From: Nitrospirota bacterium
Lineage (GTDB): Bacteria; Nitrospirota; Nitrospiria; Nitrospirales; Nitrospiraceae
Assembly: GCA_030682135.1 (NCBI GenBank)
Contig: JAUXQT010000030.1
Coordinates: 18,406-82,405 of the forward strand
Reading direction: 5' to 3'
Length of the DNA: 64,000 nt
Shown: piece after piece, positions 63,275-64,000 of the stretch
Numbering within the stretch: position 1 is the first letter of the stretch
Layout: every line of letters starts with the position of its first letter
Made by a program: the position numbers and the translations under genes
The notes under the pieces: model-generated
The model's database searches: none
Told to the model about the DNA's origin: nothing
What the model saw: the letters and a program-made list of their open reading frames with translations, nothing else

Positions 63275-63756
63275 TGGGATGCTCTGCTTATTGCTTTCTT
63301 TGCCTTCCGCCACAGCCAGGGCGGAGTGGGGTCCTGGTCTGCCCAGAGGCCGAGATGAGCCTCGCGGGCGGCGTCCTCCAGGCGGGCCAGGGCGCGCTCC
63401 TTGGGTGCGTACTGGCGGTACCACCAGGCGAGGCCGGCGCGTAACAGCTCGTCGTTGAGGGAATGCCCGTTGGGGAGGATGACGACGGCCAACGTGCGGC
63501 CGTAGCGGTCCGCCTTCCCCGGCTGGACGATGACCGTGCGGCCGAAGGCCAGCTCGGCGGTCTTCTGCTGAGCGCGGCTGCCGAAGGGTTGGGCCGTTTC
63601 CGGACAATCGATGCCGTGCAGGCGGATCTTGATCTGCGTCGCGCCGCGCAACACGGTGAGCGTGTCGCCATCCTGGATCCCGACCACCCGTCCGGTCCAT
63701 TGCTGCGGACTGGCGGCGCCGGCCAGCAACAGAAGGAGGGCGAGGTTCGTCAGCAC
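63271..63756 (-). CDS. Thermonuclease (SNase-like), exported
   Basis: 161 residues. Signal peptide to about residue 18 ([15 protein letters not shown]). [33 protein letters not shown] and [14 protein letters not shown] hold the Asp, Arg and Glu of staphylococcal-nuclease-type enzymes, followed by helix [18 protein letters not shown]. Ca-dependent nuclease acting outside the cytoplasm. Coupled to yjbQ. Confidence 0.92.
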   Translation of the reverse strand: MLTNLALLLLLAGAASPQQWTGRVVGIQDGDTLTVLRGATQIKIRLHGIDCPETAQPFGSRAQQKTAELAFGRTVIVQPGKADRYGRTLAVVILPNGHSLNDELLRAGLAWWYRQYAPKERALARLEDAAREAHLGLWADQDPTPPWLWRKAKKAISRASQ

Positions 63757-63765
63757 GCCCTCAGT

Positions 63766-64000
63766 CTAACGGACCTTTCGCTCCGATGTGGGCGTCCTGG
63801 TACCAGCCCGTTGCGCGCGCATGATCTGCTGGAAGAGGGCGGCGGCGGATTCACCGCCGAGCGGGGTCATGTAGTCCGGGGCGCTGAAGGCCAGGACGGG
63901 GTTGCGGCTGAGTTCGGCGGCCACTTGGAGCTGCTCCTCAATGCGCGGCCACTCGGCCGGCACGCCTCGCCATGCGGGGCCCTCGCCCTGTGCCTGGAAG
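63766..64000 (-). CDS. Partial hypothetical protein (C-terminal end)
   Basis: The open frame runs to the window edge with no start needed; a GTG at 63963 is internal. Visible residues include EGPAWRGVPAEWPRIEEQL, PLGGESAAALFQQIMRAQ and an Arg/Thr-rich tail. Family not recognised. Ends 10 bases before the nuclease gene starts on the same strand. Confidence 0.5.
   Translation of the reverse strand, partial: FQAQGEGPAWRGVPAEWPRIEEQLQVAAELSRNPVLAFSAPDYMTPLGGESAAALFQQIMRAQRAGTRTPTSERKVR

Noticed and set aside
63135..63458. Plus-strand frame opposite yjbQ and the nuclease
   Set aside because: Antisense to two conserved genes in GC-rich DNA, with no motif.

Overview
The window reads as chromosomal DNA of a moderately GC-rich bacterium. 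The best guess is the genus Nitrospira or a close relative in Nitrospirota. This rests on gene style (B12-binding radical SAM paralogs, monoheme Tll0287-like protein, many short toxin-antitoxin pairs) and on the dense families of intergenic repeats. No rRNA or other decisive taxonomic marker is present, so the assignment is inference. There is one tRNA gene (Ser, anticodon TGA), and no CRISPR array, prophage or intact transposon.

Layout: 1-8 kb holds a partial siroheme-synthesis gene, an exported CcmI-type Ig-like domain protein, HNH nuclease, Rieske protein, 2Fe-2S ferredoxin, MoaB, a CBS protein, a zinc-type dehydrogenase and a PhzF isomerase. 7.7-13.3 kb is a radical SAM cluster: one ordinary radical SAM enzyme, a divergent small protein resembling a J-domain without HPD, and two tandem B12-binding radical SAM paralogs. 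13.5-19 kb is an accessory island: hicBA, a ParE-type pair, a higBA pair, a lipoprotein alpha/beta hydrolase, fragments of REP-associated (RAYT) transposases, a 5' remnant of a third B12-radical-SAM paralog and a frame-disrupted lipoprotein-like gene. 19-33 kb is mixed single genes: PhyH-type dioxygenase, TPMT-like methyltransferase, SGNH hydrolase, an exported truncated globin with a Cys-tailed MarR regulator, a cupredoxin-like protein, a CBS protein, a methyltransferase and a class II aldolase.

33.5-47 kb is mostly housekeeping: ychF, a VF530 protein, yaeQ, a SUI1/YciH factor, two conserved tiny proteins, a RelE-type pair, a ProA homolog with Ser at the expected catalytic Cys position, an ADP/ATP-carrier-like transporter, threonine aldolase, and a gnd-zwf pair of the oxidative pentose phosphate pathway. 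47.8-51.2 kb holds a HEAT-repeat protein and an HD-GYP protein that seem to share an N-terminal domain. 51.4-55 kb has an OmpH/Skp-like chaperone, rhodanese, radical SAM protein, serS and tRNA-Ser. 56-61 kb has a FolB-methyltransferase fusion overlapping a PHP phosphatase, then a membrane Ser/Thr kinase, PP2C phosphatase and FHA protein in a row. From about 62.87 kb to the end the base composition becomes clearly GC-richer (staphylococcal-type nuclease, YjbQ, a partial gene), suggesting a different origin for that stretch.

Two classes of intergenic repeat run through the window. One is an imperfect palindromic element of about 120 bp with eight copies, usually placed right after a stop codon. 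The other comprises degenerate tandem arrays with 7- or 9-base period, often in two inverted arms that could fold into long hairpins. They probably act as transcript ends or as mobile/recombinogenic elements; one copy extends a reading frame and another lies inside a truncated gene.
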